Below are positions 7,915 to 18,191 of a stretch of DNA of 45,740 bases, one piece after another; the stretch's first letter is position 1; each line of letters starts with the position of its first letter. The notes beneath the pieces were generated by a model. That model saw nothing but the letters and a program-made list of their open reading frames with translations, had not been told where the DNA came from and did not search any database. The stretch lies in contig JAQGJU010000082.1 of NCBI GenBank assembly GCA_028290465.1, positions 1-45,740 on the forward strand. The letters run 5' to 3'. A program made the translations under genes and the position numbers. Source of the stretch: Xanthobacteraceae bacterium (GTDB lineage: Bacteria; Pseudomonadota; Alphaproteobacteria; Rhizobiales; Xanthobacteraceae).

Positions 7915-8061
7915 GTCGTCGCTCCGAAATTCGCTGAATGAGCCGAGATCGCTGGTTGCGGACGCAAAAAATATCCCGAGGCCGCGAACCTTGCCCAGGA
8001 TCGGCGGTTGTTGTGCGGGATCGCGCGCCGGGCGCCAGACCCGTGTCAGGAGACAGATTGT

Positions 8062-10194
8062 ATGGCCAAGCAGAAAACGCAATCGAGCGCCAAAGGGTCG
8101 AGCAAGGTTTCAGGTAAGGGGGCAGACCAGGGATTGGTGCAAGGGGACGGCGGCGAAGCGCACTATACCGCAAAAACCGCCGACCAGACCCTGACCACCA
8201 ACCAAGGCATTCCGGTCTCTGACAACCAGAATTCGCTGCGCGGCGGCGCGCGCGGGCCGACTTTGCTCGAAGATTTCGTGCTGCGCGAGAAAATCACCCA
8301 TTTCGACCATGAGCGCATCCCGGAGCGCATCGTTCATGCCCGGGGCACCGGGGCCCATGGCTATTTCCAGGTCTACAAATCGCAGGCCAAACTGACCAAG
8401 GCCGCCTTCCTGCAGGACCCTAAGGTCAAGACGCCGGTGTTCGTGCGCTTCTCGACGGTCGCGGGCGGCGCCGGTTCGGTCGATCTGCCGCGCGACGTGC
8501 GCGGCTTCGCGGTCAAGTTCTATACCCAGGAAGGCAATTTCGATCTGGTCGGCAACAACATCCCGGTGTTCTTCATCCAGGACGCGATCAAGTTTCCGGA
8601 CCTGATCCACTCGGTGAAGATGGAGGCCGACCGTGGCTTTCCGCAGGCGGCGAGCGCGCACGATACGTTCTGGGACTTCGCGTCGCTGATGCCGGAAAGC
8701 ATGCACATGCTGACCTGGGCAATGTCGGACAGAGCCATTCCGCGTTCCTACCGGATGATGGAAGGCTTCGGCATCCATACGTTCCGTTTCATAAATGCTG
8801 ATGGAAAAGTGTCTTTCGTTAAGTTTCACTGGCGGCCGCTGCTCGGCGCGCAATCCGTAGTGTGGGACGAGGCCGTCAAGATCAACGGCGCCGACAACGA
8901 CTTCCACCGCCGCGACCTGTGGGAGGCGATCGAGAGCGGCGATTATCCGGAATACGAATTTGGCGTCCAGGTATTCGACGAGGACTTCGCCGACGAATTC
9001 GACTTCGACGTGCTGGATTCGACCAAGCTGATTCCGGAAGAACTCGTGCCGGTACAGATCATCGGCAAGATGGTGCTGGACCGCAACGTCGACAACTTCT
9101 TCGCCGAGACCGAGCAGGCCGCCTATCATCCGGCCAATATCGTCCCCGGCATCGACTTTTCGGAAGATCCGCTGCTGCAGGGCCGGCTGTTTTCCTACCA
9201 GGACACGCAATTGATCCGGCTCGGCGGCCCGAACTTCCATCAGATTCCGATCAACGCGCCCAAATGCCCGATGCGCAACTTCCAGCGCGACGGCTTCATG
9301 CAGATGAACGTGCCGACCGGCCGGGCCAACTATGAGCCGAACTCGATTGATCCGGCGAGTCCACGCGAAGATCCGAAGCGCGGCTTCGTCACCGTGCCGA
9401 TTGAACCGGACGGACCCAAGCTGCGGGTGCGCTCGGAGACCTTCGCCGATCACTACAGCCAAGCGCGGATGCATTACCGTTCGCTCAGCGAGCCGGAGCA
9501 GCGCCACATGGCGAGCGCCTTCGCGTTCGAATTCGCCAAGGTCGAAACGCCGGCGATCCGGACCCGCATGCTGGGCCATCTGATGCTGATCGATCCGGAT
9601 CTCGGCGCGACGGTGGAAGAAGCGCTGGGCATGGAGGGCCAGGCCGACAAGATTACGCCGGCCCGGGCGCCGATCGATGTCGATCCGTCACCGACACTCA
9701 GCATCGTCAACAAAGCGCCCGAGACGCTCAAGGGCCGCAAGGTCGGCGTGCTGGTCAGCGACGGCGTGCCGGCCGCGCTGCTCACAAGTCTCCTAACCGC
9801 CATCGAAAAGGAAGGCGCCAAGGCGGCGATCATTGCGCCGAAGATCGGCGGCGTTCGTGACGACGGCGGCAAGACCGTGATGCCGCAGCACGCGCTATCG
9901 GGCGCTCCGTCGGTGCTGTTCGATGCGGTGGTGCTGGCGCTGTCGGAAGACGGCGCGGCGCAGCTGTCGACGGAGGCCGCGGCCCTAGGCTTCGTCAACG
10001 ACGCCTTTGGCCATCTGAAGATCATCGGCCACACCAAGGGTGCGATGGCGCTGCTCGAGGCAGCCGGTATCTCCGACAAGGCGGACGATGGCTTCGTCGC
10101 GCTGGCCGGCGCGCGCGATACGGCGGCGTTCATCGCCGCCGCGAAACGCCACCGTGTCTGGGACCGCGAGCCGAAGCTGCGCAGCCCTGGCTGA
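8062..10194 (+). CDS. katE: Large-subunit (HPII-type) catalase with C-terminal DJ-1/PfpI-like domain
   Basis: A 710-residue heme catalase that destroys hydrogen peroxide. The catalytic His lies in [15 protein letters not shown] (about residue 75), the [26 protein letters not shown] core follows, then the [10 protein letters not shown] segment. The proximal heme Tyr is in [10 protein letters not shown]. After about residue 560 there is a flavodoxin/DJ-1-like domain ([23 protein letters not shown]...), the mark of the large clade-2 catalases. An AGGAGA precedes the ATG at 8062. The N-terminal ~50 residues are Lys/Gly/Ser-rich linker. It is divergent from the CoxL-like gene, with a 147-base shared promoter region in which I recognise no operator. 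Confidence 0.93.
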   Translation: MAKQKTQSSAKGSSKVSGKGADQGLVQGDGGEAHYTAKTADQTLTTNQGIPVSDNQNSLRGGARGPTLLEDFVLREKITHFDHERIPERIVHARGTGAHGYFQVYKSQAKLTKAAFLQDPKVKTPVFVRFSTVAGGAGSVDLPRDVRGFAVKFYTQEGNFDLVGNNIPVFFIQDAIKFPDLIHSVKMEADRGFPQAASAHDTFWDFASLMPESMHMLTWAMSDRAIPRSYRMMEGFGIHTFRFINADGKVSFVKFHWRPLLGAQSVVWDEAVKINGADNDFHRRDLWEAIESGDYPEYEFGVQVFDEDFADEFDFDVLDSTKLIPEELVPVQIIGKMVLDRNVDNFFAETEQAAYHPANIVPGIDFSEDPLLQGRLFSYQDTQLIRLGGPNFHQIPINAPKCPMRNFQRDGFMQMNVPTGRANYEPNSIDPASPREDPKRGFVTVPIEPDGPKLRVRSETFADHYSQARMHYRSLSEPEQRHMASAFAFEFAKVETPAIRTRMLGHLMLIDPDLGATVEEALGMEGQADKITPARAPIDVDPSPTLSIVNKAPETLKGRKVGVLVSDGVPAALLTSLLTAIEKEGAKAAIIAPKIGGVRDDGGKTVMPQHALSGAPSVLFDAVVLALSEDGAAQLSTEAAALGFVNDAFGHLKIIGHTKGAMALLEAAGISDKADDGFVALAGARDTAAFIAAAKRHRVWDREPKLRSPG

Positions 10195-10219
10195 TCTAAG
10201 ATTTAAACGGGTAAGCCGT

Positions 10220-10240
10220 CCGGCGGAATTATTCCGCCGG
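10220..10240. terminator. Hairpin between convergent katE and RND genes
   Basis: A 10-bp perfect inverted repeat (CCGGCGGAAT, one base, ATTCCGCCGG) covers the last codons and stop of the RND gene and sits 25 bases past the katE stop. It could act on transcripts from both sides. Neither side has a good T-run, so this is a weak call. Confidence 0.4.
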
Positions 10241-13200
10241 ATGCACCGCTTCAGTCGCCGGCTTATGGCGCGTCGTGTGCGCGGCGATCCAGCGCGCCAC
10301 CACATAGAACACAGGCGTGAAGATCAGGCCGAACGCGGTCACGCCCAGCATACCGGAGAACACCGCGGTGCCGAGCGCCGAGCGCAGTTCCGCGCCCGCG
10401 CCCGTTGCCCAAGCCAGAGGCGCGACGCCGAGCACGAAAGCCAGCGAGGTCATGATGATCGGGCGCAGCCGCAGCCGTGCCGCCTCGACGGCGGCGTCGA
10501 GCCGGCTGCGGCCCTGATCCTCAAGCTGTTTGGCGAATTCGACGATCAGGATCGCGTTCTTGGACGCCAATGCTATCAGCACGATGAATCCGACCTGGGT
10601 CAGGATATTGTTGTCCTGCCCACGAAGAATCACGCCGATGATCGCCGCCACCAGACACATCGGCACGATCAGGATGACGGCAAGCGGCAGCGTCAGGCTC
10701 TCATACTGCGCGGCCAGCACCAGGAACACGAAGATTACGCCGAGCCCGAACGCGAAGATCGCCGTATTGCCGGCACGCAATTGCTGGAACGCCAGCGTGG
10801 TCCATTCGTAGCCGAAGCCAGCCGGCAACGTTTCGGCCGCCATCTTCTGCATGATCTCGATGGCCTGGCCCTGCGAGAAGCCCGGCGCGGAATTACCGTC
10901 GAGTTCGGCCGCCGGATACAGGTTGTATCGCGGCACGCGGTACGGTCCGGAGATATCCCGCACCGTCGTGAACGAGCCGAGCGGCACGGTGTCGCCGTTG
11001 CTGTTGCGAACCCGCAACGACAGCACATCCTTGGGCTCGAGCCGGTATTGCGCGTCGGCCTGGGCCTGTACGCGGAATGTACGCCCGAGCAGATTGAAGT
11101 CGTTGACGTAGGACGAGCCGATATAGACCTGCAGCGCGTTGAACACGTCGGCGATGTTGACGCCGAGCAGTTGCGCCTTAGTGCGGTCGATGTCGAGGAA
11201 CAGTTGCGGCGTCGAGGTTTCGAACAACGAGAACACCTGTTGCAGGCCCGGCGTCGTCGCGGCCTTGCCCATCATGGCCATCACCGCGCCTTGCAGCGCC
11301 TGCGGGCCGGCACCGCTGCGGTCTTCGACCATCATGCGGAAACCGCCGGCATTGCCGATGCCGGAGACCGGCGGCGGCAGCACCACCACCATGAAGGCTT
11401 CCTGGATGGCGGCGAGCTTGCCGAACAGCTGGCCTTGAACGGCGGCCGCGGTCTTGGTCGGATCGCCGGCCCGCTTCTCGAACGGCTCCATGACCACGAA
11501 CATCGCGCCGGCGTTCGGCGCGTTGGAGAAGCTCGCGCCGGAGAAACCCACGATGTTGATGGCGTGCGCGACACCGGGCGTCGACAGCACGAGATCGGCG
11601 GCGCGGCGCATCACGGCATCGGTGCGGGCGAGCGAAGCACCGGACGGCAGTTGCGCGGCTACGATCAGGATGCCGCGGTCGATCTGCGGGATGAAGCCCT
11701 GCGGGGTCTTGCGGAACTCATTCATGCCTAGCGCCAGGATGCCGACATAGAGCACCAGCATCAGCACCACGAAGCGCACGACCTTGCCGGCCAGCCAGCC
11801 ATAGCCGCGCGCGATCCGATCGAATCCCCAATTGAACGCCTTGAAGAAGCCACGGATCGGCTTTTCCCACCATGTGTCGCGATGGCTCGGATCGTGCGGC
11901 TTGAGCAGCAACGCGCACATCGCCGGCGACAGCGTCAGCGACACGATCAGCGAGATGATCGTCGCGCTGGTGATGGTCAGCGCGAACTGGCGGTAGAACT
12001 GGCCGGAAATGCCGGTGATGAACGTGGTCGGCACGAACACCGCGCACAGCACCAATGCGATCGACACCAGTGCGCCGCCGACCTCATCCATGGTGCGGCG
12101 CGCGGCCTCGCGCGGGCTCATGCCGGTCGCGATGTTGCGCTCGACGTTCTCGACCACCACGATGGCGTCGTCGACCACGATGCCGATCGCCAGCACCAGG
12201 CCGAACAGCGACAGATTGTTCAGCGAGAAGCCGAACAGCGTCATCGCGAAGAACGTGCCGATCAGCGAGATCGGGATCGCCAGCAGCGGAATGAACGCGG
12301 CGCGCCACGTCTGCAGGAAAAGAATGATCACCAGCACGACGAGGAGCACGGCCTCGAAGATGGTCTCGATCACCGCGTTGACCGACTGCTGAATGAATTC
12401 GGTCGGATTGTACAAGATGCCGTACTCCAGACCGGGCGGAAACTCCTTGGCCATCGTCGCGACGGCATTCTTGATGCCCTGGCCGGTCGTGAGCGCGTTC
12501 GAACCCGGACGCTGGAATACGGCCAGCGCCACCGAAGGATCGCGGTCGAGATAGGAGTTCGACGAATAGTCCTGCGCGATCAGTTCGACGCGAGCCACAT
12601 CCTTAACCCGCACCACCGCGCTATCGGTTTTCTTGACGACGATACTGCCGAATTCCTCCGGCTGCGACAGCCGGCCGAGCGTGCGCACCGCGACCTGGAA
12701 CGCGAGTTGGTTCGGCACCGGCGGCTGGTTCAGCACGCCGGACGCGACCTGAATGTTCTGCGCCTGCAGCGCGACCGTAACATCGGTCGCGGTCAGGTTC
12801 AGTGATTGCAGGCGGTTCGGATCGAGCCATACCTGCATCGCATAATCACGGCTGCCGAACACCGTGATCGAACCGACGCCGTCGACGCGGGTCAGCGCAT
12901 CTTTGATCTGGATATTGGCGTAGTTAGATATGAACAGCTCGTCGCGCGACTTGTCCGGCGAATAGAGATTCACCAGCATCAGAATGTCGGGCGAGCTTTT
13001 CGTGACCGTGACGCCGACCTGCTGCACCGTCAGCGGCAGGCGCGGCTGTGCGATCGCCACGCGGTTCTGCACCTGGACCTGCGCGATATCGAGATTGGTG
13101 CCGATGTCGAAGGTAACGGCAATTGAAAACCGGCCGTCGGCGTTCGAGTTGGAGGTGAGGTACAGCATCCCCTCGACGCCGTTGATCTGCTGCTCGATCG

Positions 13201-13396
13201 GCGCCACGACAGTCTCGGCGACGGCTTCGGAGCTGGCGCCCGGATACTGACCGGCGATGTTGATGGTCGGCGGCGCGATCTCCGGATATTGCGCGACCGG
13301 CAGTCGCGTGAACGCGACGCCGCCCAGGATCAGGATTACGATCGAGACGACGCTGGCGAAGATCGGCCGGTCGATGAAGAAGTGCGAGATCCGCAT
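10229..13396 (-). CDS. RND efflux pump inner-membrane transporter (AcrB/MexB type)
   Basis: A 1055-residue HAE-1 family proton-driven drug exporter. It starts MRISHFFIDRPIFASVVSIVILILGG, as the family does, and has the usual 12 membrane segments with two large periplasmic loops. The proton-relay Asp pair is present in GIVVDDAIVVVENVERN. The length is normal for the family. It forms a tripartite complex with the adaptor encoded just upstream (gap of 9 bases, same strand); an outer-membrane channel gene is not in the window and would be supplied from elsewhere. No local repressor gene is present. The drug range cannot be told from sequence. Confidence 0.94.
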   Translation of the reverse strand: MRISHFFIDRPIFASVVSIVILILGGVAFTRLPVAQYPEIAPPTINIAGQYPGASSEAVAETVVAPIEQQINGVEGMLYLTSNSNADGRFSIAVTFDIGTNLDIAQVQVQNRVAIAQPRLPLTVQQVGVTVTKSSPDILMLVNLYSPDKSRDELFISNYANIQIKDALTRVDGVGSITVFGSRDYAMQVWLDPNRLQSLNLTATDVTVALQAQNIQVASGVLNQPPVPNQLAFQVAVRTLGRLSQPEEFGSIVVKKTDSAVVRVKDVARVELIAQDYSSNSYLDRDPSVALAVFQRPGSNALTTGQGIKNAVATMAKEFPPGLEYGILYNPTEFIQQSVNAVIETIFEAVLLVVLVIILFLQTWRAAFIPLLAIPISLIGTFFAMTLFGFSLNNLSLFGLVLAIGIVVDDAIVVVENVERNIATGMSPREAARRTMDEVGGALVSIALVLCAVFVPTTFITGISGQFYRQFALTITSATIISLIVSLTLSPAMCALLLKPHDPSHRDTWWEKPIRGFFKAFNWGFDRIARGYGWLAGKVVRFVVLMLVLYVGILALGMNEFRKTPQGFIPQIDRGILIVAAQLPSGASLARTDAVMRRAADLVLSTPGVAHAINIVGFSGASFSNAPNAGAMFVVMEPFEKRAGDPTKTAAAVQGQLFGKLAAIQEAFMVVVLPPPVSGIGNAGGFRMMVEDRSGAGPQALQGAVMAMMGKAATTPGLQQVFSLFETSTPQLFLDIDRTKAQLLGVNIADVFNALQVYIGSSYVNDFNLLGRTFRVQAQADAQYRLEPKDVLSLRVRNSNGDTVPLGSFTTVRDISGPYRVPRYNLYPAAELDGNSAPGFSQGQAIEIMQKMAAETLPAGFGYEWTTLAFQQLRAGNTAIFAFGLGVIFVFLVLAAQYESLTLPLAVILIVPMCLVAAIIGVILRGQDNNILTQVGFIVLIALASKNAILIVEFAKQLEDQGRSRLDAAVEAARLRLRPIIMTSLAFVLGVAPLAWATGAGAELRSALGTAVFSGMLGVTAFGLIFTPVFYVVARWIAAHTTRHKPATEAVHPAE

Positions 13397-13405
13397 ACCG
13401 CCGCC

Positions 13406-14602
13406 TCAGTTCTTGCCGGCGGCGGGCGCCGCTGCGGGCGCACTGCCGGCTGGCGAACCGCTTGCAGGAGGCGTGGCGCCCTGCTCCTGCGGTGTCACCT
13501 TCTGGCCCGGCCGCACCCGGTTGAGACCGTTGACGACGACGCGGTCATCGCCCGAAACGCCGTCTTTGACGATCCGCAGACCGCCGCGCAGCGAGCCAAG
13601 CGTGACGTATTTCTGCCGGGCGATGTTTTCGCCGTCAATCACGTAGACGAATTTGCGCACCTGTTCGGTGCCTATGGCGACATCCGCAATCAGCAATGCT
13701 TCGTACGGCGCCGAGCCCGGCACCTGAACGCGCGCGAACATGCCAGGCGTGAACAGGCCGGTCGGATTGGCGAATTGTGCGCGAGCCCGGATCGTGCCGG
13801 ACGACTTGTCGATCACGTTGTCGACGAAATCCATCTTGCCCTTGTGACCGAAGTCGGCCTCGTCGAGCAGCTTCAGCGCGACCTCAAAACCCGCACCGCG
13901 ATCGGAGATGTCAGTCGCGTCCTTCGGCATGCGCTGGTAGCGCAGATACGATCCTTCATCGGTGGTGAACTCGAAGCGGATCGGATCGGTCGACACGATG
14001 GTGGCGAGCAGCGTCGGAGTGCCGGTGGCTCCGGCGATCAGATTGCCGGGTGCGACTTTACGGTCACCGATGCGGCCGCCGACCGGCGCCCGCAGCTCGG
14101 TGAACTCTAGATCAAGCGCAGCCTGGTTCACGGCCGCCTCGTTAGCCGACACCACGGCCTCGGCGGTACGCATCGCCTGGGTGCGTTGGTCGAACACTTG
14201 CTCGGAGATGGTCTTCTCCAGGACCAGCTTTTTAGCGCGTTCCAGGTCGCCCGTCGTGAAGGCGAGATTGGCCTTGGACTGCGCGAGCGTGCCGCGCGCC
14301 TGATTGAGCGCGTTCTGGAATGGCCGAGGGTCAATGCTGAACAACAGATCTCCGGCCTTGACCATCTGACCGTCGCGGAAGTGAACCTTGTCCAGATAGC
14401 CCGATACCCGTGACCGGATTTCGACCAGATCGACGGCGACGAAGCGGCCGACATATTCGTCCTGGTCGACCACGGTCTGCTTGACCGGCTTGGCTACGGT
14501 AACTTGCGGTGGCGGCGGGGCGGGCGGCTTCTGGGCCGTATCACCGCAGGCCGTCAGCAAAACCAGCAATGCAGAAGCCGATAAGCGGGCCGTGACCGAC
14601 AT
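13406..14602 (-). CDS. RND efflux periplasmic adaptor (membrane-fusion) lipoprotein
   Basis: About 398 residues. The N-terminus MSVTARLSASALLVLLTACGD is a lipoprotein signal with the lipobox LTAC, so the protein should be lipid-anchored in the inner membrane. A Pro-rich stretch follows, then the split lipoyl domain (VEIRSRVSGYLDKVHFRDGQMVKAGDLLFSIDPRPF), a coiled-coil hairpin (residues ~110-180) and beta-barrel domains. The tail is rich in Ala, Pro and Gly. The ATG at 14602 is preferred because it places the lipobox normally and has GGAG upstream; an ATG at 14629 is an alternative. It is the first gene of a two-gene operon with the transporter. Confidence 0.9.
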   Translation of the reverse strand: MSVTARLSASALLVLLTACGDTAQKPPAPPPPQVTVAKPVKQTVVDQDEYVGRFVAVDLVEIRSRVSGYLDKVHFRDGQMVKAGDLLFSIDPRPFQNALNQARGTLAQSKANLAFTTGDLERAKKLVLEKTISEQVFDQRTQAMRTAEAVVSANEAAVNQAALDLEFTELRAPVGGRIGDRKVAPGNLIAGATGTPTLLATIVSTDPIRFEFTTDEGSYLRYQRMPKDATDISDRGAGFEVALKLLDEADFGHKGKMDFVDNVIDKSSGTIRARAQFANPTGLFTPGMFARVQVPGSAPYEALLIADVAIGTEQVRKFVYVIDGENIARQKYVTLGSLRGGLRIVKDGVSGDDRVVVNGLNRVRPGQKVTPQEQGATPPASGSPAGSAPAAAPAAGKN

Positions 14603-14950
14603 AAACCTGGATCTCCGTGAACGCGCCATCGGCCCTTGAAGTCGCGTCTGCGGAGTTGCCTCCATCATGCGGACAAGGTCGGCGAAGTGTCTCTGCAAAC
14701 GCAGGAATGCTGCTGCAATGCAATAATCCTGATATCGGCGAATCGGCCGCAAGTCCACAGGCGACGGCCCGCCGGCAACCATACTGAGTTCACAAGCGCT
14801 GTGTGCGACACGCGGTGTCGCAGCCGTTCCCAAAAACGTGACCACTGAGCACGCCAGCTATCGTCCAACGAAGGCAGGCATTCTGGCACCACATGACCGA
14901 CCACCATGTATCCGTCTGCAACATTCGTCGTCGGCTGAAAAACGCTTTCG
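14603..14950. other. Non-coding stretch between the RND operon and murJ
   Basis: About 350 bases with no credible gene; short reading frames here lack ribosome sites and family resemblance. It must contain the promoter of the RND operon. One clear element is a perfect 8-bp inverted repeat, TGCGACAC-GCG-GTGTCGCA (14804-14822), about 200 bases ahead of the adaptor start. It could be a regulator site or a hairpin behind murJ; there is no T-run. Confidence 0.5.
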
Positions 14951-16489
14951 TCAGCTACGCTTGCGGCGCCGAAATAAGGCCAACCATTCGCGGCCGAACA
15001 GCGCGAATACCAGCCCGAAATAGACCACCGCACCCAGTCCCCCCAGAACGGCCAGTGTGCTCTCGTCGCGCAGTCGCGGCCAAGTGGCGAAGAGACGCGC
15101 GACCGGCGCCGCCGCGAACCATAGCGCCAGCGTCAGCGCGCCGCCTGCGATGGCCAGCTTACCGATGGCGCGAAGCAGCGCCGGATCGGGCGCGAAGAAA
15201 CCGGCGCGTCTGGCAAACCACAGCACCAGCAGAAAATTGACCCAGGCACCGATCGACGTCGCCAGCGCGAGACCGACTTGCGCCAGCGGACCCATCAGCA
15301 CGATCTTCAACGCGACATTGACGGCGACTGCTATCAGCGCCGCCTTCACCGGCGTTGCGGTGTCGCCGCGTGCGAAGAACGGCGCCACGGCGCTGCGGAT
15401 CAGCACGAAGGGAATGAGCCCGATCGTATAGGCGGCGAGCGTCATGCCGGCCGCCGCCGCGTCGGCGGACGTGAAGGCGCCGCGGCCGAACAGCGCCCGC
15501 ATGATCAGATCCGGCACCAACAGAAAGGCGACGAGACACGGGGTCGACAGCAGCAGCGCGAACTCGACCGCCCGGCTTTGCGCGCGGCGCGCCCCGGTCT
15601 CATCGCCGGCCGCGATCCGGCTGGCCATTTCGGGCAGCAGTACGGTACCGATCGCGATGCCGATCACCCCGATCGGCAATTGATTGAGACGATCGGCATA
15701 ATACAGCGCCGACAGCGAACCGGCCGGCAGGAAGCTGGCGATGATGGTGTCGGCGAACATCGCGAGCTGCACGCCCATCGAGCCCAGCGTCGCGGGGCCG
15801 AGCGCCTTGAAGAAACGCGCGACCTCGCCGTCCCAGCGCGGCCGGCGGAATGCCGTCAGTACCCCGGCCCGCAACGTGGCGCCGCCGACCAGCAGCACTT
15901 CCAGCACACCGGCAAGCAGCACGCCCCAGGCAGCAGCGTGACCCGCAGTCGGAAAGAACGCCGCAAACGCAAGAGCCGCCATCATCGATAGGTTAAGGAG
16001 GATCGGCGCGGAGGCAGCGGCTGCAAAGCGCTGCATCGCGTTGAGAATACCGCCGAACAGCGTGACCAGCGTGATCAGCAGCAGATACGGAAAGGTGATG
16101 CGGGTCAGCTCGACCGCCAGCGCGAACTGGCCGGGCTCCTCGGCAAAGCCCGGCGCCAGCAGCGCGATCACGCCGGGCGTAAATGCCAGCGCCAACACCA
16201 GCAGCACGATCTGGCTGATGAACAGCAGTGTGAAAATCCGGTCGGCGAACAACCGTGCGTCATCGGCGCCACCCTGGGTGCGGATCCGCGCATAGGCCGG
16301 CACGAAGGCGGCGCTGAAGGCGCCCTCGGCGAAAATCGCGCGGAAGTGGTTCGGCAGCCGTAGCGCTACGAAAAACGCATCGGCGACCGGGCCGGCGCCG
16401 AGGATCGCGGCCAGTACCACGTCGCGGGCAAAACCGGTGAGCCGCGACAGCAAGGTCAGGCCACCGACGGTCAGGATGCGTTGAATCAT
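14951..16489 (-). CDS. murJ: Lipid II flippase MurJ
   Basis: A 512-residue polytopic membrane protein of the MOP superfamily that moves lipid II across the inner membrane for peptidoglycan synthesis. The start MIQRILTVGGLTLLSRLTGFARDVVLAAILGAG and the following ADAFFVALRLPNHFRAIFAEGAFSAAFVPAYAR are close to textbook MurJ, and the segment includes charged residues of the central cavity. About 14 hydrophobic segments are visible. The length is typical. No obvious operon partner: the RND operon lies downstream across ~350 bases and a palindromic repeat lies upstream. Confidence 0.95.
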   Translation of the reverse strand: MIQRILTVGGLTLLSRLTGFARDVVLAAILGAGPVADAFFVALRLPNHFRAIFAEGAFSAAFVPAYARIRTQGGADDARLFADRIFTLLFISQIVLLVLALAFTPGVIALLAPGFAEEPGQFALAVELTRITFPYLLLITLVTLFGGILNAMQRFAAAASAPILLNLSMMAALAFAAFFPTAGHAAAWGVLLAGVLEVLLVGGATLRAGVLTAFRRPRWDGEVARFFKALGPATLGSMGVQLAMFADTIIASFLPAGSLSALYYADRLNQLPIGVIGIAIGTVLLPEMASRIAAGDETGARRAQSRAVEFALLLSTPCLVAFLLVPDLIMRALFGRGAFTSADAAAAGMTLAAYTIGLIPFVLIRSAVAPFFARGDTATPVKAALIAVAVNVALKIVLMGPLAQVGLALATSIGAWVNFLLVLWFARRAGFFAPDPALLRAIGKLAIAGGALTLALWFAAAPVARLFATWPRLRDESTLAVLGGLGAVVYFGLVFALFGREWLALFRRRKRS

Positions 16490-16613
16490 CGGCCCTCTTT
16501 ACCTGATCGCGTTTGCCGAGGCGACCGGCCCCAATGGCTGGAACATGCTCTTATGATTTGAGTCCCGGGCCGGGCTCGCATTTAGGCCTCGATTTTGGAA
16601 TAGTGCGCCGCAC

Positions 16614-16728
16614 TAGAGCGCGTCCAGCAAAAGTGGACACCGGTTTTGCGTCCGGACGCGCTCTAACTGTTTAGAAAGACGCGTTTTCTTCACGCGAAGT
16701 GGATTCCACTTCGCTTGAAAACGCTCTA
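16614..16728 (-). repeat. Palindromic intergenic repeat, copy B (inverted)
   Basis: A 115-bp copy of the family seen at 4813-4963 and 45613-45725, in opposite orientation. Its ends are complementary (TAGAGCG / CGCTCTA). It holds GAAGTGGATTCCACTTC and the GGACGCGCTC end found in the others. It lies between the divergent murJ and manC genes, 41 bases ahead of the manC start. Confidence 0.85.
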
Positions 16729-16769
16729 GCCGGCCGCGGCCGGACCCTTCCTCGAGCCCGCGAGCCCGC

Positions 16770-18185
16770 ATGGCCCTGCCCCCGATCGTTCCCGTTCTCC
16801 TTGCCGGCGGCGCCGGAACGCGGCTGTGGCCGGTGTCACGCGACGCCCTACCCAAGCAATTCCTGCCGCTGATCGGGGAACGGTCGAGCTATCAGGAAAC
16901 CCTGCTCCGGGTTGCGGATCGCGACCTGTTCGCGCCACCGGTCGTCGTGACCGGGTCGGACTTCCGGTTCTTCGCACGGCGGCAAGCGGAGGAAATCGGC
17001 GTCGACGCCATCGTGCTGATCGAGCCGATGCGGCGCGATTCAGCCGCCGCCATCGCGGCCGCCGCCGCCTTCGCGCGCAGCCGCGATCCCGACGCGCTGG
17101 TGCTGGCGCTCGCCGCCGACCATGTGATCCTGGACCTCGACCGGTTCAAGGAGGCCTGCATCGCTGGGCGCGAAGCGGCCGCGCAAGGCCGCATTGTCAC
17201 CTTCGGCATCGCGCCGACCATGCCGAAGACCAGCTACGGCTACATCTTGTGCGGCGCGCCGCTCGGGCCGAAGGACGTGCGCGCGGTCTCAGCCTTTGTC
17301 GAGAAGCCGGATGCCGCGACCGCCGCCCGTTATGTGGCGGAAGGCTATCTGTGGAATTCCGGCAACTTCCTGTTCCGCGCCGACACGCTGCTCGCCGAAC
17401 TCGCCCGCTTCGAGCCGGAGATCGCGCAGGCCGCCGAGGACGCGGTGGCCGGCGCCAGCGACGATCTTGGATTTCGGCGGCTTGATCCGGACGCGTTCGC
17501 GCGCGCGCCGCAGAAATCGATCGACTACGCGGTGATGGAAAAGACCGACCGCGCCGCCGTCGTCGAAGGCCGCTTCCGCTGGTCGGACATCGGCTCATGG
17601 GATGCGATCTTCGAGATTGCCGAACACGATGGCGCCGGCAACGCGGTGCGCGGCGCAGCCGTGCTGATGGACAGCGAAAACTGCGTCGTGCACAGCGACG
17701 AGCGCCTGACGGCCGTGCTGGGCGTCAAGGATCTGGTCGTGGTCACGACCTCCGACGCGGTGCTGGTGCTGCCGCGCGAGCGCGCGCAGGACGTCAAGGA
17801 ACTGGTCGCCAGGCTCAAAGCGGCCAACCGCAAGGAGGCGAGCGACCATCGTCGCGGCCACCGGCCCTGGGGCTATTACGACTCGGTCGATATGGGCGAG
17901 CGCTTCCAGGTCAAACGCATCGTGGTGCGGCCGGGCGGTACGCTGTCGCTGCAAAAGCACATGCACCGCGCCGAGCACTGGGTGGTGGTGCGCGGCACCG
18001 CCGAAGTGACCATCGGCGACGAGGTTCGTTTGGTGCACGAAAATGAGTCGGTCTATATCCCGATGGGGACCGTCCATCGGCTCGCCAACCAGGGCAAGAT
18101 TCCGCTGGAGATCGTCGAGGTGCAGACCGGCAGCTATCTCGGCGAGGACGACATCATCCGCCTGGAGGATGTTTATAAGCGCTGA
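16770..18185 (+). CDS. manC: Mannose-1-phosphate guanylyltransferase / mannose-6-phosphate isomerase
   Basis: A 471-residue bifunctional enzyme that makes GDP-mannose from fructose-6-phosphate via mannose-6-phosphate and mannose-1-phosphate, given a phosphomannomutase. The N-terminal nucleotidyltransferase has LAGGAGTRLWPVSRDALPKQF and FVEKPD; the C-terminal cupin (from residue ~360) has GERFQVKRIVVRPGG and LQKHMHRAEHWVVVRGTAEV, with the metal-binding His residues of the isomerase. It should feed Gmd and Fcl encoded at 22.5-24.5 kb. It is on the plus strand and ends 6 bases before the stop codon of the convergent aminotransferase gene. The ribosome site is weak. Confidence 0.93.
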   Translation: MALPPIVPVLLAGGAGTRLWPVSRDALPKQFLPLIGERSSYQETLLRVADRDLFAPPVVVTGSDFRFFARRQAEEIGVDAIVLIEPMRRDSAAAIAAAAAFARSRDPDALVLALAADHVILDLDRFKEACIAGREAAAQGRIVTFGIAPTMPKTSYGYILCGAPLGPKDVRAVSAFVEKPDAATAARYVAEGYLWNSGNFLFRADTLLAELARFEPEIAQAAEDAVAGASDDLGFRRLDPDAFARAPQKSIDYAVMEKTDRAAVVEGRFRWSDIGSWDAIFEIAEHDGAGNAVRGAAVLMDSENCVVHSDERLTAVLGVKDLVVVTTSDAVLVLPRERAQDVKELVARLKAANRKEASDHRRGHRPWGYYDSVDMGERFQVKRIVVRPGGTLSLQKHMHRAEHWVVVRGTAEVTIGDEVRLVHENESVYIPMGTVHRLANQGKIPLEIVEVQTGSYLGEDDIIRLEDVYKR

Positions 18186-18191
18186 GTGCCC

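Noticed and set aside
10040-11731. 563-codon plus-strand frame opposite the RND transporter
   Set aside because: Low-complexity His/Arg/Gln composition; it is the antisense shadow of a clear AcrB-type gene.
14665-15033. 122-codon minus-strand frame between murJ and the RND adaptor gene
   Set aside because: It overlaps the end of murJ in another frame and resembles no protein family.
16613-16855. 80-codon minus-strand frame across repeat B and the manC start
   Set aside because: It consists largely of the intergenic repeat and overlaps manC antisense; no ribosome site or homology.
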